Below are positions 20,629 to 29,170 of a stretch of 64,000 bases of DNA, piece by piece (positions within the stretch are counted from its first letter, which is position 1; each line of letters starts with the position of its first letter). Made by a program: the position numbers and the translations under genes. Where the stretch lies: positions 19,562 through 83,561 of the forward strand of contig SCUS01000172.1 of NCBI GenBank assembly GCA_004297725.1. The letters are read 5' to 3'. The notes beneath the pieces are model-generated. The model had not been told where the DNA came from and made no database searches. It saw only the letters and a program-made list of their open reading frames with translations. Origin of the DNA: Myxococcaceae bacterium (GTDB lineage Bacteria; Myxococcota_A; Polyangia; Polyangiales; Ga0077539).

Positions 20629-20837
20629 CCGACGGTGACCAGCGGGGCGTCTTCGTTGACGGCCTGGCCCTCGGAGACGTGGATCACCGTGATGGTGCCG
20701 CCCTCCTCGGACTCGACGGGCATCTCCATCTTCATCGACTCAAGGATCGCGACGACGGTGCCGGGCTCGATGACGTCGCCGAGCTTCACTTCGATCTTCC
20801 AGACGGTGCCGGTGATGTGCGCGTTGATGACGGGCAT
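20625..20837 (-). CDS. Stand-alone biotin/lipoyl carrier protein
   Basis: A 70-residue protein that is just one biotinyl/lipoyl domain. ESMKMEM carries the biotin-accepting Lys (about residue 36) in the biotin-type MKM motif, with GTVWKIEVKLGDVI before and VSEGQAVNEDAPLVTV after, forming the two symmetric half-folds. Such domains carry CO2 for biotin-dependent carboxylases. No carboxylase subunit lies in the window, so its partner is encoded elsewhere or it has another role. It leads a coupled operon with PpiC-like, HupE-like and M23 genes, an unusual setting. Confidence 0.9.
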   Translation of the reverse strand: MPVINAHITGTVWKIEVKLGDVIEPGTVVAILESMKMEMPVESEEGGTITVIHVSEGQAVNEDAPLVTVG

Positions 20838-21096
20838 GGGGGGTATCGTTCCTTCGGGTGGTCGGCGGCGGGGCCGTCGCGGGAGAACGGTACTTTCACC
20901 GCCTCCGCCGAGGCAAGGCGTATGGTGCCTGTGGTCAATGGAGTCCCATGCGCGGGGCGGGAATGGTCAACGCTCTCCCACCCGCCAGGGGGGGGACGGT
21001 GATGGCTCGCACCCCTGGAAACAGGGCGAAGCGTGCTCTCCCCTCCGTGGCCCGGGTACTGCAGAGCCTCTCTCCCAACCACTCATGGAGACCGTG

Positions 21097-22173
21097 ATGC
21101 GAAGCCCGACCCGAACCGAGACCTCTCCCCGCTGGATGCTGGCGGCAGCGATCGCGATGGTGGCCTGCGCGCCCAACACCGACGACGCCGCGACCCCGGT
21201 CACGACGATGGCGGGCTTCGTTCCGGACACGGACATCACCGAGGCCGAGCAGGCCGCTGGCGTGGCGGAGCCGGGCAACGACTACACCGAGCCCACGGCG
21301 GAGACCGACGGCGACGTCGGCACGCTGGCCCCGCCCCTCGAGGGCAGCGGCTTCACCATGACGGCCGAGGGCACCGGCACCGCCGTCGACGCGGTGGGGG
21401 GCTGTCGCCCGGCGGCCGGGTACAGCCACGGCAACCGCGCCAACATCTGCGTCGTCTCCGTCGACGGCAAGCTGGTCGAGTACCGCACGGCGCAGGCCTT
21501 CGGGGCGATGCGCGCGGCGGCCGCGTCGAGCGGCGTGCGCATCTCCATCGTCAGCGGCTTCCGCACGATGGATCAGCAGCGCTACCTCTACAACCTCTAC
21601 CTCGCGGGCCGCGGCAACCTCGCGGCGCGGCCGGGCTACTCCAACCACCAGAGCGGCCTCGCGCTCGACCTCAACACCAGCAGCGCCGGGGTCTACAACT
21701 GGATGTCGCGCAACGCGTCGCGCTACGGCTTCCGCCGCACGGTTCCGAGCGAGCCGTGGCACTGGGAGCGCCCGGCGGGCTCGCAGGGCTCCTTCTCCGG
21801 CGGCACCTCCAGCGGGCGCTGCTACTCCTCGACCCTGGGGCGCGAGGTGGCCGAGAAGACCTGCGTCGAGTCGCGCCTCGATAGCGCCTGGTACCAGTGC
21901 GACAACGGCAGCTGGTACTCCGGCCGCGGCAGCCGCGGGGCGTGCTCCTCGCAGCACCCGCTCAGCGGCGGCGGCGGCACGACGCCCGACCCCGGCACCG
22001 GCCATTGTTACAGCGGCACGCTCGGCCGCGACATGCGCGTGGGCGCGTGCCTCCAGAGCCGCTTCGACCGCGACTGGTACCAGTGCGCGAGCATCGGCTG
22101 GGTGATGAACAACAGCATCGCCTCGTCGCGCCGCGGCTACGCGGGCGCCTGCTCCAGCTACACGCCGCTCTGA
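21097..22173 (+). CDS. Lipoprotein M15 (VanY-type) D,D-carboxypeptidase with two C-terminal Cys modules
   Basis: A 358-residue protein: signal ending AIAMVAC (Cys about 25), an acidic linker, an M15B peptidase domain (about 110-230) and two about 48-residue modules. Zinc ligands appear in NHQSGLALDL (SxHxxGxAxD-like) and EPWHWE. M15B enzymes remove or cut D-Ala residues of peptidoglycan stems. The C-terminal modules both read CYSxTLGR..., C..SR.D..WYQC, then GACSS, and are joined by a Gly/Thr/Pro linker; they probably bind wall or glycan, which is inference. GGAGA upstream supports the ATG at 21097; an ATG at 21085 is possible. Confidence 0.88.
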   Translation: MRSPTRTETSPRWMLAAAIAMVACAPNTDDAATPVTTMAGFVPDTDITEAEQAAGVAEPGNDYTEPTAETDGDVGTLAPPLEGSGFTMTAEGTGTAVDAVGGCRPAAGYSHGNRANICVVSVDGKLVEYRTAQAFGAMRAAAASSGVRISIVSGFRTMDQQRYLYNLYLAGRGNLAARPGYSNHQSGLALDLNTSSAGVYNWMSRNASRYGFRRTVPSEPWHWERPAGSQGSFSGGTSSGRCYSSTLGREVAEKTCVESRLDSAWYQCDNGSWYSGRGSRGACSSQHPLSGGGGTTPDPGTGHCYSGTLGRDMRVGACLQSRFDRDWYQCASIGWVMNNSIASSRRGYAGACSSYTPL

Positions 22174-22178
22174 GAAGC

Positions 22179-22291
22179 TCAGCATGAACCTGCTGCGCCC
22201 CCCGATGCAGCGGTCGGCCGCGCTCGAAATACCCCGCGTATGTCTCGCGCGGCCTCCCTCGCCTCGGGGTGCTCGCGACGGTTCATGCTGA
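22179..22291. repeat. 12-bp inverted repeat between convergent genes
   Basis: TCAGCATGAACC (22179-22190) is matched by GGTTCATGCTGA (22280-22291) with 89 bases between. It lies in the 137-bp gap between the M15 peptidase and the ABC permease. Could be part of a bidirectional terminator or chance; nothing else is seen in the gap. Confidence 0.4.
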
Positions 22292-22310
22292 CCTTCGGAG
22301 TCTTCGGTCC

Positions 22311-23171
22311 TTACCCGCGCGGGTCGACCGCGTCGCGCAGCGCCTCGCCCAGCAGGTTGAAGCCCACCACCGTCAGCAGGATCGCCAGCCCCGGCACCAG
22401 CGTGAGCCGGGGCACCGCGCGGGTGAGCGACTCCGACTGATGCAGCATCGAGCCCCATGACGACGCGGGCGGGACCACCCCGACGCCCAGGTACGAGAGC
22501 GAGCTCTCGGCGACGATCATCCCCGCGACCTGCGAGGTGGCGATGACGATCACCAGCGGGATCACGTTGGGCAGCAGGTGGCGGCTGATGATGCGGAAGT
22601 GCGAGGCGCCGAGGGCGCGCGCGGCGAGCACGTAGTCGAGCTCCTTGAGCTGGAGCGTCTTGCCGCGGATCTGCCGGGCCATGGAGGGCCACGCGAGGGC
22701 CGCGAGCACCACGAAGATCACCCAGAGGTCGGGCTCGTCGATGATCTTGTTGAGGGTCATCACCACCAGCAGGAAGGGGAAGGACAGCAGCGCGTCGACG
22801 AGGCGCATCAGCACCGTGTCGGTCCACCCCCCGAAGTAGCCCGAGAGCAGGCCGATGAAGGTGCCGACGAGGACGATGAGGGCGGTGGCCGCGAAGGCGA
22901 CGGTGAGCGACACGCGCGCGCCGTAGAGCAGGCGGGAGAGCTCGCAGCGGCCCACCACGTCGGCCCCGAGCGGAAACTCCCACGTCGGCCCGATGGGCAC
23001 GCCCCGGGTGGTGAGCGTGCGGGACTTGAAGGGCATGTCGGGGTCGTGCGGCGAGAGCACCGGGGCGAAGAGCGCCGCGGCCATCGCCAGGACCACCAGG
23101 ACGAGCCCGAAGCGCGCGCCGCGGTTGCGGCGGAAGCGGGCGACCGCGCGAGGATCAAGAAGTGCTGCCAT
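22311..23171 (-). CDS. DppC/OppC-type ABC transporter permease
   Basis: A 286-residue inner-membrane permease of the peptide/nickel/opine ABC importer class. It has the N-terminal OppC region (LDPRAVARFRRNRGARFGLV, then a helix and SPHDPD), six membrane segments in all, and the EAA loop GASHFRIISRHLLPNVIP that docks to the ATPase. C-terminal GFNLLGEALRDAVDPR is typical. Partners (DppB-like permease, ATPases, binding protein) are absent from the window; the next gene upstream (menE) is separated by only 3 bp, so it may be transcribed with menC-menE, which is odd. Confidence 0.93.
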   Translation of the reverse strand: MAALLDPRAVARFRRNRGARFGLVLVVLAMAAALFAPVLSPHDPDMPFKSRTLTTRGVPIGPTWEFPLGADVVGRCELSRLLYGARVSLTVAFAATALIVLVGTFIGLLSGYFGGWTDTVLMRLVDALLSFPFLLVVMTLNKIIDEPDLWVIFVVLAALAWPSMARQIRGKTLQLKELDYVLAARALGASHFRIISRHLLPNVIPLVIVIATSQVAGMIVAESSLSYLGVGVVPPASSWGSMLHQSESLTRAVPRLTLVPGLAILLTVVGFNLLGEALRDAVDPRG

Positions 23172-23174
23172 GCC

Positions 23175-24623
23175 TCAGGCGCGCGACGATACACCGTCTC
23201 CCCACGGTCCGACCGACGCTCCGTAGCGCGCGGGCGCTCCGGCCCGGTCGGGCTTGCCGCTCGGCAGCGCGGCGATGGCGTCCACCCTCGCCAGAAGCCT
23301 CGGTCGCTTGAAGCCCGCGAGCCGGGACGTCACGTGCCGCCACAGCGCCTCGCGCCACGCCGCCTCGTCGGCCACCTCCGCCCGCGCCACCACCGCCGCC
23401 GCCACGCGCTGCCCCCATACCGGGTCGGGTACTCCGAACACCAGCGCCGCGGCCACCGAGGGGTGCGACTCCAGGCACTGCTCGACCTCCACGGGGTAGA
23501 CGTTCTCTCCGCCCGTCACGATCAGGTCGGTGCGCCGCGCGTGTATCGACAGCACCCCGACCTCGTCGAGCGCCCCGAGGTCTCCCGTGTCGAACCACTC
23601 CTGCTCCGCCAGCGGGGGGTGGCCCCAGTAGCCCCGCATCCGCATCGGACCTCGCACGGTGATGCGCCCCACCGCGCCGGTCGCGACGAGGGCGCCTTCG
23701 TCGTCCACCAGCCGCAGCTCGACCCCGGGCAGGGCTTTCCCCACGCCGCGCTGCGCGACCGGCTCGCGGGTCGGCGCCTGCGTCGCCACCTGGGAGCACA
23801 TCTCGGTCATGCCGTAGGTGGCCAGCGCCCGCACGCCCCTCGCCGCGCTCTCGGCCAGCAGCTCCGGCGGGCACGCCGCGCCGCCCACCAGCAGCGCCCT
23901 CGCCCTCGCCAGCACGTTGTCACGGTCGGCCTCCAGCAGCGCCCTCAGCATCGTCGGGACCACCGACACCAGCGTCCCTCCCGAGCGCACGGCGTCGATC
24001 ACGGCGCCGGCGTCGAAGCGCGGCAGCAGCACCACCGGGCGCCCCGCGCGAAGGCAGCGCGTGAGCACCGAGAGCCCGCCCACGTGGGCGATCGGCAGGG
24101 CGGCGACCCAGCGGTCGGGGTGCTCCCAGCCGAGGTTGCGCTCGCTCGCGGCGGCGCTGGCGGCGAAGGCCCCGTGGGTGAGCACCGCGCCCTTCGGTCG
24201 CCCGGAGGTGCCCGAGGTGTAGATCATCGCCAGGGGTGCGCTCAGCGCGCAGCGAGGCGTCGCGGGCCAGCGGCGCGTCACGCCATCGAGCAGGAGCGCG
24301 TCGACCCCGGCGTCGTCGAGCGAGAGGGCGACCTCCGCGTCGTCGATGAGCGCCTGCGCCTCCCCCGTCGTCAGCCGCGGGTGCACCAGCACGGCGGTCA
24401 CCCCCGCGATGGCCATCCCCAGCAGCGCCACCACCGTCTCCGCGCGGTTGCTCCCTCGCAGGGCCACCCGGTCTCCGCGGCGCACGCCCGCGGCCAGCAG
24501 CGCCGCGACGAAGCCGCCCATGCGCGCGTCGAGCTCGCCGAAGGTCCACGCCCGCCCATCGGCGATGAGCGCCACCTCGCCGTGCCTCCGCGGCGGCACC
24601 CGCGCGAAGGGGCTGGCGCTCAC
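23175..24623 (-). CDS. menE: O-succinylbenzoate-CoA ligase (MenE-like)
   Basis: A 482-residue adenylate-forming ligase. ATP-binding motif MIYTSGTSGRPKGAVLTH lies at about 130-147, LATYGMTEMCSQ at about 265, the hinge GDLGALDEVGVLSI and the C-terminal catalytic Lys region LPSGKPDR near the end. The family includes many acyl-CoA ligases; MenE is preferred because the gene overlaps menC (GTGA) directly upstream. MenE activates o-succinylbenzoate to its CoA ester in menaquinone synthesis. GTG start fixed by the overlap. It ends 3 bp before the ABC permease start. Confidence 0.85.
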   Translation of the reverse strand: MSASPFARVPPRRHGEVALIADGRAWTFGELDARMGGFVAALLAAGVRRGDRVALRGSNRAETVVALLGMAIAGVTAVLVHPRLTTGEAQALIDDAEVALSLDDAGVDALLLDGVTRRWPATPRCALSAPLAMIYTSGTSGRPKGAVLTHGAFAASAAASERNLGWEHPDRWVAALPIAHVGGLSVLTRCLRAGRPVVLLPRFDAGAVIDAVRSGGTLVSVVPTMLRALLEADRDNVLARARALLVGGAACPPELLAESAARGVRALATYGMTEMCSQVATQAPTREPVAQRGVGKALPGVELRLVDDEGALVATGAVGRITVRGPMRMRGYWGHPPLAEQEWFDTGDLGALDEVGVLSIHARRTDLIVTGGENVYPVEVEQCLESHPSVAAALVFGVPDPVWGQRVAAAVVARAEVADEAAWREALWRHVTSRLAGFKRPRLLARVDAIAALPSGKPDRAGAPARYGASVGPWGDGVSSRA

Positions 24624-25675
24624 CCCAGCGCCCCGAGGCCCAGCCCCGCCCCCTCCGCGCGCCGCACCCACGCACCCTCCGCCTGAGGCACCGCCACCTC
24701 CGGCCACGCGTCCAGGCCCGCGTGCCGGTCGAGCCCGCAGGCCCACGCGCCCGGCAGCGAGCGCGCCAGCTCGCAGGCCGCGGCCAGCGCCACCGGGCCG
24801 TCCAGCAGGTGCGTCACCACCACGCCCAGGCCAAGCGCGCCCGCGGCCAGCGCCGCCTCCCTCGCGGCCAGCCACCCCAGGGCCATCGGCTTCAGCACCG
24901 CCGCCGCGCAGCCCCTCCGGGCGTCCTGGTCCTCCAGGAAGCGCTGCCTCGCGATGGGGTCGATCAGCGCCTCGTCCGCCGCCCACGGCACCGCCCGCTC
25001 GCCCAGCGAGAACACCTCCGCCCCTTCGCAGGGCTGCTCGACATACTGCACCCCGAGGCCGTCGAGCGCGTCGAGCCGGCGGCGCGCCTCGTCCAGGGTC
25101 CACGCCCCGTTGACGTCGAGACGCCAGGTCACCCCGGGGAAGCGCGCCCGCAGCGCCTCCAGGGTCTTACGCTCCTCGGTAAAATCGATGGACCCGGCCT
25201 TCAGCTTGAGCACCCCGAAGCCCCTCGCCACCGCGGCGGCGCAGCGCTCCCCGATGTCCTCGTCGACGAGCGCCCCGGGCTGCGCGTTGCACGCCAACCG
25301 GAGAGCATCGAAGCCCACGAGCGCGGCCACCGACACCCCACGGCGCTGCCCCCACAGGTCGAGCAGCGCGACCTCCACCGCGCAGCGCGCCGACGGCAGC
25401 GCGTCCAGCGAAGGAAACCTCCGCAGCGTCTCGGCCACGTCGTCCTGCGCCTCGCCCAGCCGCGGGATCACGTCGATGAGCGCCTGCGTCACCGCGGCCA
25501 GCGTCTCCGTCGAGTGCCCCGGCAGCGGCGAGGCCTCCCCCCGGCCCGTGTGCCCCTCGTCGTCGACCAGGGTGAGCAGCAGCCCCGAGCGCTCCACCGA
25601 GCTCCGCCCCACGGCGCCCGATGGGCGGCCCAGCGCGCCGTGGTAGCGGCGCAGCGAGCGGGAGGTGAGCCGCAC
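24620..25675 (-). CDS. menC: O-succinylbenzoate synthase (enolase superfamily)
   Basis: A 351-residue enolase-superfamily enzyme that dehydrates SHCHC to o-succinylbenzoate in menaquinone synthesis. The catalytic Lys pair region GVLKLKAGS, the Mg ligands in WRLDVNGAW (Asp), YVEQPC (Glu) and AADEALIDP (Asp), and the distal Lys in AAVLKPMALGG-like AAVLKPM are all visible, so it should be active. It could instead be a dipeptide epimerase or muconate cycloisomerase, but pairing with menE favours MenC. Its GTG shares one base with the stop of the upstream lipoprotein (TAGTG). Confidence 0.88.
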   Translation of the reverse strand: MRLTSRSLRRYHGALGRPSGAVGRSSVERSGLLLTLVDDEGHTGRGEASPLPGHSTETLAAVTQALIDVIPRLGEAQDDVAETLRRFPSLDALPSARCAVEVALLDLWGQRRGVSVAALVGFDALRLACNAQPGALVDEDIGERCAAAVARGFGVLKLKAGSIDFTEERKTLEALRARFPGVTWRLDVNGAWTLDEARRRLDALDGLGVQYVEQPCEGAEVFSLGERAVPWAADEALIDPIARQRFLEDQDARRGCAAAVLKPMALGWLAAREAALAAGALGLGVVVTHLLDGPVALAAACELARSLPGAWACGLDRHAGLDAWPEVAVPQAEGAWVRRAEGAGLGLGALG

Positions 25676-26853
25676 TACTGCCCCGCTCCGCCGAGGGAGC
25701 GGCGCAGCTCTCCGCTGGGGACGAAGGGCGTCCCGTCGACGGTGAAGGCCGCGCTGTCGTCGCCGCGCAGCAGGATGACCGCGCGCTGGGTGGTGTCCGC
25801 GGTGTCGAGCTCGCCTCCCACCGCGAGGGCCACGGTGCTGGTCCCGTCCGGGCGCGCCCAGCCTCCGACGCCGTGCAGCGTCGCGGGCGTGAGGGAGCGC
25901 GCCATGAACGACCGGAACCCGTCGGTGTGCATCGTCTGCCCGCCCACCCCGACGAGGAAGGCGTTGTCCGCGTCGGCGAACCAGACGCCGTTCCATCCTC
26001 GGGCCTCGGTGAAATTCCGGGGCTGCCAGCGGAACTCGCGGGTCGTGTCGGGCAGCGTGACGGTCTCGCCGCGCAGCGCCACGCCGGTGTTCTGACCGCC
26101 GACGGCCCAGCAGTCGTCGCCGTGGCAGCTCACGGTGAAGAGCCGGCTGTCCGCCCCGGTGAGCCCCGTCGGCACCATCGTCGCGACCCCGCCCCGCAGC
26201 CGAAACGACACGCCCCGCTCGCCCACCACCACCAGCTCGCCGTTGCTCCGCGAGGAGATCTTGTAGAGGTTCACGTCGCGCGCCTCGGGCGGAACCTCCA
26301 CCCGCGTGAAGGTGCTCCCGTCGTAGCGCACCAGCACCCCCTTCGGGCCGGTGGGAAGCGCCGATCCGCCGACGAACCAGGTGTCGTTACCCGCCTGGGT
26401 AAAGCCCCAGAAGGTGGGCTCTCCCTCCGGGAGGTTCAGCCCCGTCGGGACGACCTCGCACCCTTCGCCCTCGCGGTAGCGCACCACGCGGCCCCGCTCT
26501 CCCGCGGCCCAGGCGACGCCGTCGACCGGCGCCGTCCACCAGAGCACGGCGTCGGCGGTGCAGACGGTGAGGAAGCTGCCGGGGGAGCGGTACACCAGGA
26601 GCCGGCCCGCGGGGCGGCCTTCGAGGCGCGACGGGTCGACGCCCACGTAGCCGCCCGCGAGGTACGCGCGCCCGGTGCGGGCGTCGCCGTAGACCGAGAG
26701 CAGCGATCCCCCGGCGAGGCCGCTGACCGCGACGCGGAAGAGGTCGGGGCTGGTGTCGGGAGGGTCGTCGGGGCCGCAGGCCAGCGCGAAGGCCGCGGTG
26801 GTGAGCGCGAAGGAGGTCGTGACGATCTTCTGCCAGGTCTTCATCGGGCTCAT
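25675..26853 (-). CDS. Lipoprotein with propeller-like repeats
   Basis: A 392-residue lipoprotein: signal ending TAAFALAC (Cys about 25), then GPDDPPDTSPD and a body of repeated blades such as GRAYLAGGYVGVD, TWFVGGSALPTG, ELVVVGERGVSFRL, DCWAVGGQNTGVALRG and NAFLVGVGGQTMHTD, each ending in a hydrophobic-Gly-Gly turn as in sialidase/YCF48-like propellers. GAGAG five bases before ATG 26853 decides the start. Its stop shares a base with the menC start, so it sits first in a lipoprotein-menC-menE run, though no functional link is evident. The 5' end lies in the left arm of the large inverted repeat. Confidence 0.8.
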   Translation of the reverse strand: MSPMKTWQKIVTTSFALTTAAFALACGPDDPPDTSPDLFRVAVSGLAGGSLLSVYGDARTGRAYLAGGYVGVDPSRLEGRPAGRLLVYRSPGSFLTVCTADAVLWWTAPVDGVAWAAGERGRVVRYREGEGCEVVPTGLNLPEGEPTFWGFTQAGNDTWFVGGSALPTGPKGVLVRYDGSTFTRVEVPPEARDVNLYKISSRSNGELVVVGERGVSFRLRGGVATMVPTGLTGADSRLFTVSCHGDDCWAVGGQNTGVALRGETVTLPDTTREFRWQPRNFTEARGWNGVWFADADNAFLVGVGGQTMHTDGFRSFMARSLTPATLHGVGGWARPDGTSTVALAVGGELDTADTTQRAVILLRGDDSAAFTVDGTPFVPSGELRRSLGGAGQ

Positions 26854-27240
26854 CGTTGCTCTCGTCTCTAGGGAAACGCCGCCCACTCCGCGGTTGCGGA
26901 CGGCCCCCGAGCGGGCCTGCAACCGCTGAAGTGGGAGCCTGGACCTGAGCGCCCTGCCTTCGCAGGGCTTGCTGAAGGAGCGCCGGTTGCTGGCGCAACC
27001 GTCGGGAGGTCATCGACCGCCGCGATGGAACTCCATGCAACGCTCAGCGCCTTGTCCTGCTGTTGCGCGTGAGCACCTACGTCCTCTTCATCGAGCGCTC
27101 CAGCGCTCGATGCGCCTGCAGAGAGTCCCGCGAAGGCGGGACGATCAACCCCAGGCTCCCACTTCAGCGGTTGCAGGCCCGAAGGGCCGTCCGCAACCGC
27201 GGAGTGGGCGGCATTTCGTGGAGATGAGGGCAACGTTGAG
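26850..27240. repeat. Large non-coding inverted-repeat element with nested hairpins
   Basis: This 402-bp gap holds no convincing gene. The left arm (about 26850-26942) is repeated in inverse orientation at about 27150-27240. The core is nearly identical over about 62 bases; differences cluster at the apex of an inner hairpin (GCGGTTGC...GCAACCGC enclosing GGCCC...GGGCC). Towards the outside the match continues with decay (GAGACGAGAGCAACGATGAG versus GAGATGAGGGCAACGTTGAG), so the left arm contains the ribosome site and start of the lipoprotein at 26853 and the right arm a degenerate copy. The spacer carries further hairpins (CCTGCCTTCGCAGG; CCCGCGAAGGCGGG; GAGCGCTCCAGCGCTC). It could be a REP/BIME-like or MITE-like element, or an old inverted duplication of a promoter region. 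Confidence 0.8.
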
Positions 27241-27255
27241 TTCATGGGGGGCGTT

Positions 27256-28371
27256 CTAGCGTCGCGCGAGCTCGGCGCGGAGCTGGGCGATGCGCTCGCG
27301 CAGCGGGACGATGAAGTCGAAGCTGATGGTGCGCATCTGGCCCTTCATGGCGCGCGTGGCGTGCCACTTGGAGAGGGCGAGGCGGGCGGCGGTGGCGATG
27401 AGCTCGCCGCGGAGCTTGCCCTGCGGCCCGGAGCGGGCGCGAAACTGTCCGAAGGCGGAGCCCACCAGGGCGAACTCGTCGCGGCTGAGGGTGCCGATGA
27501 GCACCTCGTCCTGGAGGTACTCGCGGATGATCCGCCCGCGGCGCAGCGCGAGGGCGAGCACCATCACCAGGAAGCCCACCACGAAGAGCAGCCACAGCGG
27601 CAGGAGGAAGAGCACCAGCGGGACCTCCATGGCCGTGGAGAGGACGGCGGCGCCGTTCCAGATGGCGTGGAGGAGCACGGCGGCGGCGTAGCCGAGGAGG
27701 GGATAGAGCCAGCGGGCCCACGGGCCGGTGCTCTCCCTGGAGAGGCCGAAGCCGATGCCCGTCATGGAGGTGAAGAGGGGGTGCGCCCACGGGGTGACCA
27801 CGCCGCGGAGGATGAAGACGCTGGTGAGGTCGACGCTGGCGGAGCCGGTGCCCGCGCGGGCGTAGTAGACGACGTTCTCGACGGCCGCGAAGCCGAGGGC
27901 GGCGAAGGTGGCGTAGATGATCCCGTCGATGACGCCGTCGAACTCCCGGCGCCAGAAGTAGAACATCCCGAAGAGGATCAGGGCCTTGAAGAACTCCTCG
28001 ACGATGGGGGCGCAGACCGCGGCGCCGATGGCCTCGCCCGCGACGGCGGACACCACGCTGTTGATGGGCGCGGAGAAGCCGCACGCGCCGAGGGCGCCCC
28101 AGGTGAAGGCGATGGCGAGGGCCCACGCGGGCTCCGGGTCGTACCGGTCGAGCAGCCGGGGGACGGTCATGTAGACGAGCACCGCGGGGAAGGCGAGCGC
28201 TGCGCCGTAGGCCATGGCGGTGTACGCGCCGATGGGGTCCCTGCCGAAGAGCGGAGGGATCAGGAAGACGGCGTGCAGGAGCAGCCCTCCGAGGACGGTG
28301 CCGAGGACGTAGAGCACGAGGCCGACCATGCGGCGGCCGCGCTCCGGATCGATGGCGGCGCTGGGTACCAT
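27256..28371 (-). CDS. prsW: PrsW-family intramembrane metalloprotease
   Basis: A 371-residue membrane protein with eight or so hydrophobic segments and the PrsW motifs: IVEEFFKA (EExxK type, about 122-129), AAVENVVYY (ExxxY type), HPLFTSM and HAIWN, which together make the membrane metal site. PrsW in Bacillus cuts an anti-sigma factor at the membrane; relatives elsewhere have unknown substrates. A soluble tail of about 90 residues (RIIREYLQDEVLIGTL onward) follows the last helix. No anti-sigma or sigma gene adjoins. An internal ATG at 28329 is an alternative start. Divergent from the yfcF-like gene. Confidence 0.9.
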   Translation of the reverse strand: MVPSAAIDPERGRRMVGLVLYVLGTVLGGLLLHAVFLIPPLFGRDPIGAYTAMAYGAALAFPAVLVYMTVPRLLDRYDPEPAWALAIAFTWGALGACGFSAPINSVVSAVAGEAIGAAVCAPIVEEFFKALILFGMFYFWRREFDGVIDGIIYATFAALGFAAVENVVYYARAGTGSASVDLTSVFILRGVVTPWAHPLFTSMTGIGFGLSRESTGPWARWLYPLLGYAAAVLLHAIWNGAAVLSTAMEVPLVLFLLPLWLLFVVGFLVMVLALALRRGRIIREYLQDEVLIGTLSRDEFALVGSAFGQFRARSGPQGKLRGELIATAARLALSKWHATRAMKGQMRTISFDFIVPLRERIAQLRAELARR

Positions 28372-28462
28372 TCGGGGGCCGACGATACCTCAAGCCGACC
28401 GGGCGGCGACGCTCGCGCGCTGCCGCTGGGACGACGCCCGCGATGGCGATACCTTCGCCCGC

Positions 28463-29104
28463 ATGAGCGACCTCACCCTCTACCGCGACGAGTTCTGGAT
28501 CAGCCCGTACGTGTTCTCCTGCGACGTGGCCCTGCGGGAGAAGGGCCTCGCCTACGACGAGGTGAGCGTCGCGCTGCAGCGGGCGGAGCAGCGCACGGAG
28601 GTCTTCGCGTCGGGCTCGGTGACCGCGAGGGTTCCTGCGCTGCGCCACGGGGACTTCGTGGTGGCCGAGTCGAGCGCCATCGTCGAGTACCTGGAGGAGG
28701 CCTTCCCGGAGACCCCGAGGGTGCTGCCCACGGACGTGAGGGAGCGGGCGCGCGCGAGGCAGGTGATGTCATGGATCCGCAGCGACGACACGCTCCCCAT
28801 CCGGCAGGAGCGGTCGAGCGCGACGATGTTCTATGAGCGCACCGACGCGGTGCTGAGCGCGGACGGCGCCAGGGCGGCGACGAAGCTGCTGGAGGTGACG
28901 ACGCGGCTGCTGGCCCATGGGGGCGAGCACATCGGGGCGCGGTGGAGCATCGCCGACGCCGACCTGGCGTTCATGCTGCAGCGGCTGATCATGAACGGCG
29001 CCGTGGTGCCCGAGCGGGTGCGGGCCTACGTCGAGCGGGTGTGGCAGCGCCCCACGGTGCAGGTCTTCGTGCAGCGGGAGCGCCCGGCCTACGTGGCGTA
29101 CTGA
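28463..29104 (+). CDS. yfcF: YfcF-type glutathione S-transferase
   Basis: A 213-residue cytosolic GST with strong resemblance to E. coli YfcF (214 residues): FWISPYVFSCDVALREKGL at the start, VPALRHGDFVVAESSAIVEYLE (glutathione-site cis-Pro and ESSAI), RARARQVMSWIRSD, LPIRQERS, WSIADADLAFMLQRL and WQRPTVQ at the end. YfcF has GSH-dependent peroxidase and disulfide-bond activity and helps resist peroxide. ATG at 28463 was taken because it directly precedes the thioredoxin-like fold. Divergent from prsW; likely monocistronic or co-transcribed with the lipoprotein downstream. Confidence 0.93.
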   Translation: MSDLTLYRDEFWISPYVFSCDVALREKGLAYDEVSVALQRAEQRTEVFASGSVTARVPALRHGDFVVAESSAIVEYLEEAFPETPRVLPTDVRERARARQVMSWIRSDDTLPIRQERSSATMFYERTDAVLSADGARAATKLLEVTTRLLAHGGEHIGARWSIADADLAFMLQRLIMNGAVVPERVRAYVERVWQRPTVQVFVQRERPAYVAY

Positions 29105-29138
29105 GCGCGGATGGCGCAGCCCGCATCCCCCCGTAGCA

Positions 29139-29155
29139 TCCAGCGCCAAGCTGGA
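29139..29155 (+). repeat. Short hairpin between yfcF and a lipoprotein gene
   Basis: TCCAGC (29139-29144) pairs with GCTGGA (29150-29155) across a five-base loop. Could be a weak terminator or leader structure just before the ribosome site of the next gene. Confidence 0.3.
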
Positions 29156-29170
29156 TTAGAGACGCAGTCG

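Noticed and set aside
26868..27245. Possible 125-residue gene within the inverted-repeat element
   Set aside because: Its translation mirrors itself at both ends because of the inverted arms, and has no ribosome site or recognisable domain.
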